DNA of 64,000 bases from Lactiplantibacillus paraplantarum (GTDB lineage: Bacteria > Bacillota > Bacilli > Lactobacillales > Lactobacillaceae), in the NCBI RefSeq assembly GCF_003641145.1, contig NZ_CP032744.1:1550001-1614000 (forward strand), in the 5' to 3' direction. Shown piece by piece: positions 62,457 to 64,000 of this stretch. A model generated the notes under the pieces. It did not search any database. It saw only the letters and a list, made by a program, of their open reading frames with translations, and had not been told where the DNA came from. How positions within the stretch are numbered: position 1 is the first letter of the stretch; each line of letters begins with the position of its first letter. The translations under genes and the position numbers were made by a program.

Positions 62457-62912
62457 CTAATTTTTATGATCACCATAAACGTCAAAAACAGTCCGTTCGT
62501 CGTCAACCACTAAGTGCAGCTTACCTTCAGCGGTTAACGAACTAGTCTGATAAATATTGTCGATGCCATCAGCATCTCGTGGCTTAAATGGCAAATAAAT
62601 TTGCTCGCTGCCCCGCTCATCACCGAATAAAATATCAATTTTTTCAATATCTTGATAGTGGGTGACCCGTTCGAACATCCCACTGGTTACGGATGATAGC
62701 TGTGTCGTTTCGGGATCGATAGCATCTGCATCTGGTGTAAATTCAGCTTTAAATGACTTGCAAGGGTGAATGATGGTCATATGACCACCCTTAATCCGAC
62801 CATAACTAGTCGTTACCCGGCCAATCCATAGGTCCGAGATATCTTGATGATGAACTGTCCAAGTGTCACCATTCCGAAAATGAAATTTCAATGCTTCTAA
62901 TGCTCGTTCCAT
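62457..62912 (-). CDS. Conserved hypothetical protein, 151 aa
   Basis: A soluble, acidic protein with no signal peptide. It alternates short beta-strand-like segments (FHFRNGDTWTVHHQDISDLWIG, truncated here, to YGRIKGGHMTIIHP) and ends in VVDDERTVFDVYGDH. I do not recognise the domain. GAGGTGA lies 6 bases before the ATG, a good site. It sits alone between cca and the ABC-F gene, closed by a strong terminator. Confidence 0.7.
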   Translation of the reverse strand: MERALEALKFHFRNGDTWTVHHQDISDLWIGRVTTSYGRIKGGHMTIIHPCKSFKAEFTPDADAIDPETTQLSSVTSGMFERVTHYQDIEKIDILFGDERGSEQIYLPFKPRDADGIDNIYQTSSLTAEGKLHLVVDDERTVFDVYGDHKN

Positions 62913-62968
62913 TTAAATCACCTCATTGAATTAGTTTCACCTTTATCGTAACAGATTCATAGAAAATA

Positions 62969-64000
62969 TCAATGGTTTTTTGAATCCGCTACCATCCCTG
63001 CAAAATCAAGCAAATCATCCTGTTGATTGGCAACTTGTTTGGTAATCACGGCCTGTAGACAAGCCGTTAAGATTTGTCCCATCATCGGTCCGGGCGTCAC
63101 TAACTTCGCTTTCACTAAGTCGCCACCATTAATTGCCAGTTCATGCTTATCGTGAATCGGTAAATCAGCATAGGCCCGTGCCAATTCCGTCTGATCCTGG
63201 CCAAAGCCTAGAATGGTTGCCACCTGATTAGCTGTTGTCAGCGCGTCTAAGCCCGTGTAAAAGTTCTCTTGAGCAGTTAGCCGACCCGCACGTTTTAACG
63301 CGGCTACGGCCTTAACAGCTGTCGTAACGTGACTAATCAACTCATTACTGGTCCTCCACATCTTTAACAAATGCCGAACTGCAGCTTCATCCGTCAATCG
63401 CATCGTCCAACTGAGCAAGGTCCAAGTACTCTCAATACTCGTCAAATGCCAAGTCGGTAAGGCCATTAATTGACGTAACAGTCCTTCTTGATCAGCCATT
63501 GCTGGCATATAACGATATAACCCAGTGGTCAACAGGCCCGTCAAGCCAGCGATTGGGTGTTGGCCCATCAATAATTTTTCCCACTCGACTCGCGTCCGTT
63601 CTACGGCAATCTTCGTCAGTAAAGTCGCATTATCGGCAATCGCTTGTTCAGTCTGTGGTTCAATAGTAAAGCCTAACTGGCTCGCAAACCGAACCGCCCG
63701 CATCATCCGCAACGCATCTTCATGGAAACGCGCCTCGGCTATCCCGACGGCACGCAAGACCCCTTGCTCTAAATCTGCTAAGCCATCGAATAAATCGATC
63801 ACTTTACCATTAGCCGTCATTGCTAAGGCGTTGATCGTAAAATCACGACGTTTAAGATCATCTTGCAACGACCGCACGAACGTTACCTGATCAGGCCGCC
63901 GAAAATCTTGGTAGCCAGACTCAGTTCGAAACGTCGTCGTTTCGTAGCCATTACCGTGGTCTAAGATCATCACCGTACCGTGCTCGATACCTGTATCAAC
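62969..64000 (-). CDS. cca: CCA-adding tRNA nucleotidyltransferase, 5' end outside the window
   Basis: The visible 343 codons are the C-terminal part of a class II CCA-adding enzyme, which builds or repairs the 3' CCA of tRNA without a template. The last part of the nucleotidyltransferase head is present, with RRDFTINALAM and DLFDGLADLEQGVLRAVG, followed by the RFHEDALRMMRAVRFASQLG neck motif that recognises ATP and CTP through Asp and Arg, and the body and tail domains. The frame is open through the right edge, so the GxxxDxD active site and start lie beyond it. Confidence 0.92.
   Translation of the reverse strand, partial: VDTGIEHGTVMILDHGNGYETTTFRTESGYQDFRRPDQVTFVRSLQDDLKRRDFTINALAMTANGKVIDLFDGLADLEQGVLRAVGIAEARFHEDALRMMRAVRFASQLGFTIEPQTEQAIADNATLLTKIAVERTRVEWEKLLMGQHPIAGLTGLLTTGLYRYMPAMADQEGLLRQLMALPTWHLTSIESTWTLLSWTMRLTDEAAVRHLLKMWRTSNELISHVTTAVKAVAALKRAGRLTAQENFYTGLDALTTANQVATILGFGQDQTELARAYADLPIHDKHELAINGGDLVKAKLVTPGPMMGQILTACLQAVITKQVANQQDDLLDFAGMVADSKNH

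Noticed and set aside
1-64000. CRISPR arrays, tRNA or rRNA genes, prophage
   Set aside because: No regularly spaced repeats, no cloverleaf-like sequences and no phage structural genes were seen on either strand.

Overview
The window reads as chromosomal DNA of a lactobacillus, most likely Lactiplantibacillus plantarum or a very close relative. The evidence is low-to-moderate GC, strong AGGAGG-type ribosome binding sites, HslV/HslU beside XerC and TrmFO, a TarIJKL wall teichoic acid locus of the kind known from L. plantarum, and many paralogous LysR regulators, aldo/keto reductases and MFS/APC transporters. The species is recognised from gene content and order, not from a search. There is no rRNA or tRNA gene, no CRISPR array, no intact insertion sequence and no prophage.

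Layout. 0-6.3 kb: an APC amino acid permease, a Ser/Thr-rich lipoprotein, a small unknown protein, and an LctP-type lactate permease behind an unknown 12-TM protein. 6.6-11.4 kb: tarI-tarJ-tarK-tarL, which make CDP-ribitol and polymerise poly(ribitol phosphate), closed by a terminator. 11.4-17.6 kb: a GNAT acetyltransferase, an OhrR/MarR regulator with a flavin disulfide oxidoreductase and two matching operators, a small membrane protein, and a GT2 glycosyltransferase with a GT-C-like membrane protein. 17.6-19.65 kb: about 2 kb with no intact gene, holding at least one frameshifted remnant. 19.65-21 kb: a tyrosine-recombinase-like protein lacking most catalytic residues and a YozE-like small protein.

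21-42 kb is mostly housekeeping, largely on the minus strand: msrB-msrA, a LysR regulator with ppaC, parE-parC, plsY (plus strand, TTG start), then trmFO-xerC-hslV-hslU-galM, and rbgA-rnhB-dprA-topA. 41-54 kb is accessory metabolism: a MetE-like methionine synthase with a divergent LysR gene, an Mrr-type restriction endonuclease, an NADP-binding reductase with a luciferase-like flavoprotein, a DHA2 efflux pump, then an aldo/keto reductase, an ABM-domain protein and a frameshifted maltose-type acetyltransferase facing a LysR regulator, an amidohydrolase and a second aldo/keto reductase. 54-64 kb returns to core functions: ctpA-yozE-ypmS-SGNH hydrolase, degV, an ABC-F ATPase-thyA-dfrA operon, a conserved unknown protein and the 3' part of cca.

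The observations that most deserve follow-up are regulatory: a 14-bp stem that places the xerC Shine-Dalgarno in its 3' arm directly before a T5 run, a perfect 13-bp stem-loop just inside the tarK coding sequence, an 11-base motif (AGTTAAAGTAA) found in four intergenic regions, and the paired TCGTRCACGA operators around the OhrR-like gene. I saw no clearly new multi-gene system.
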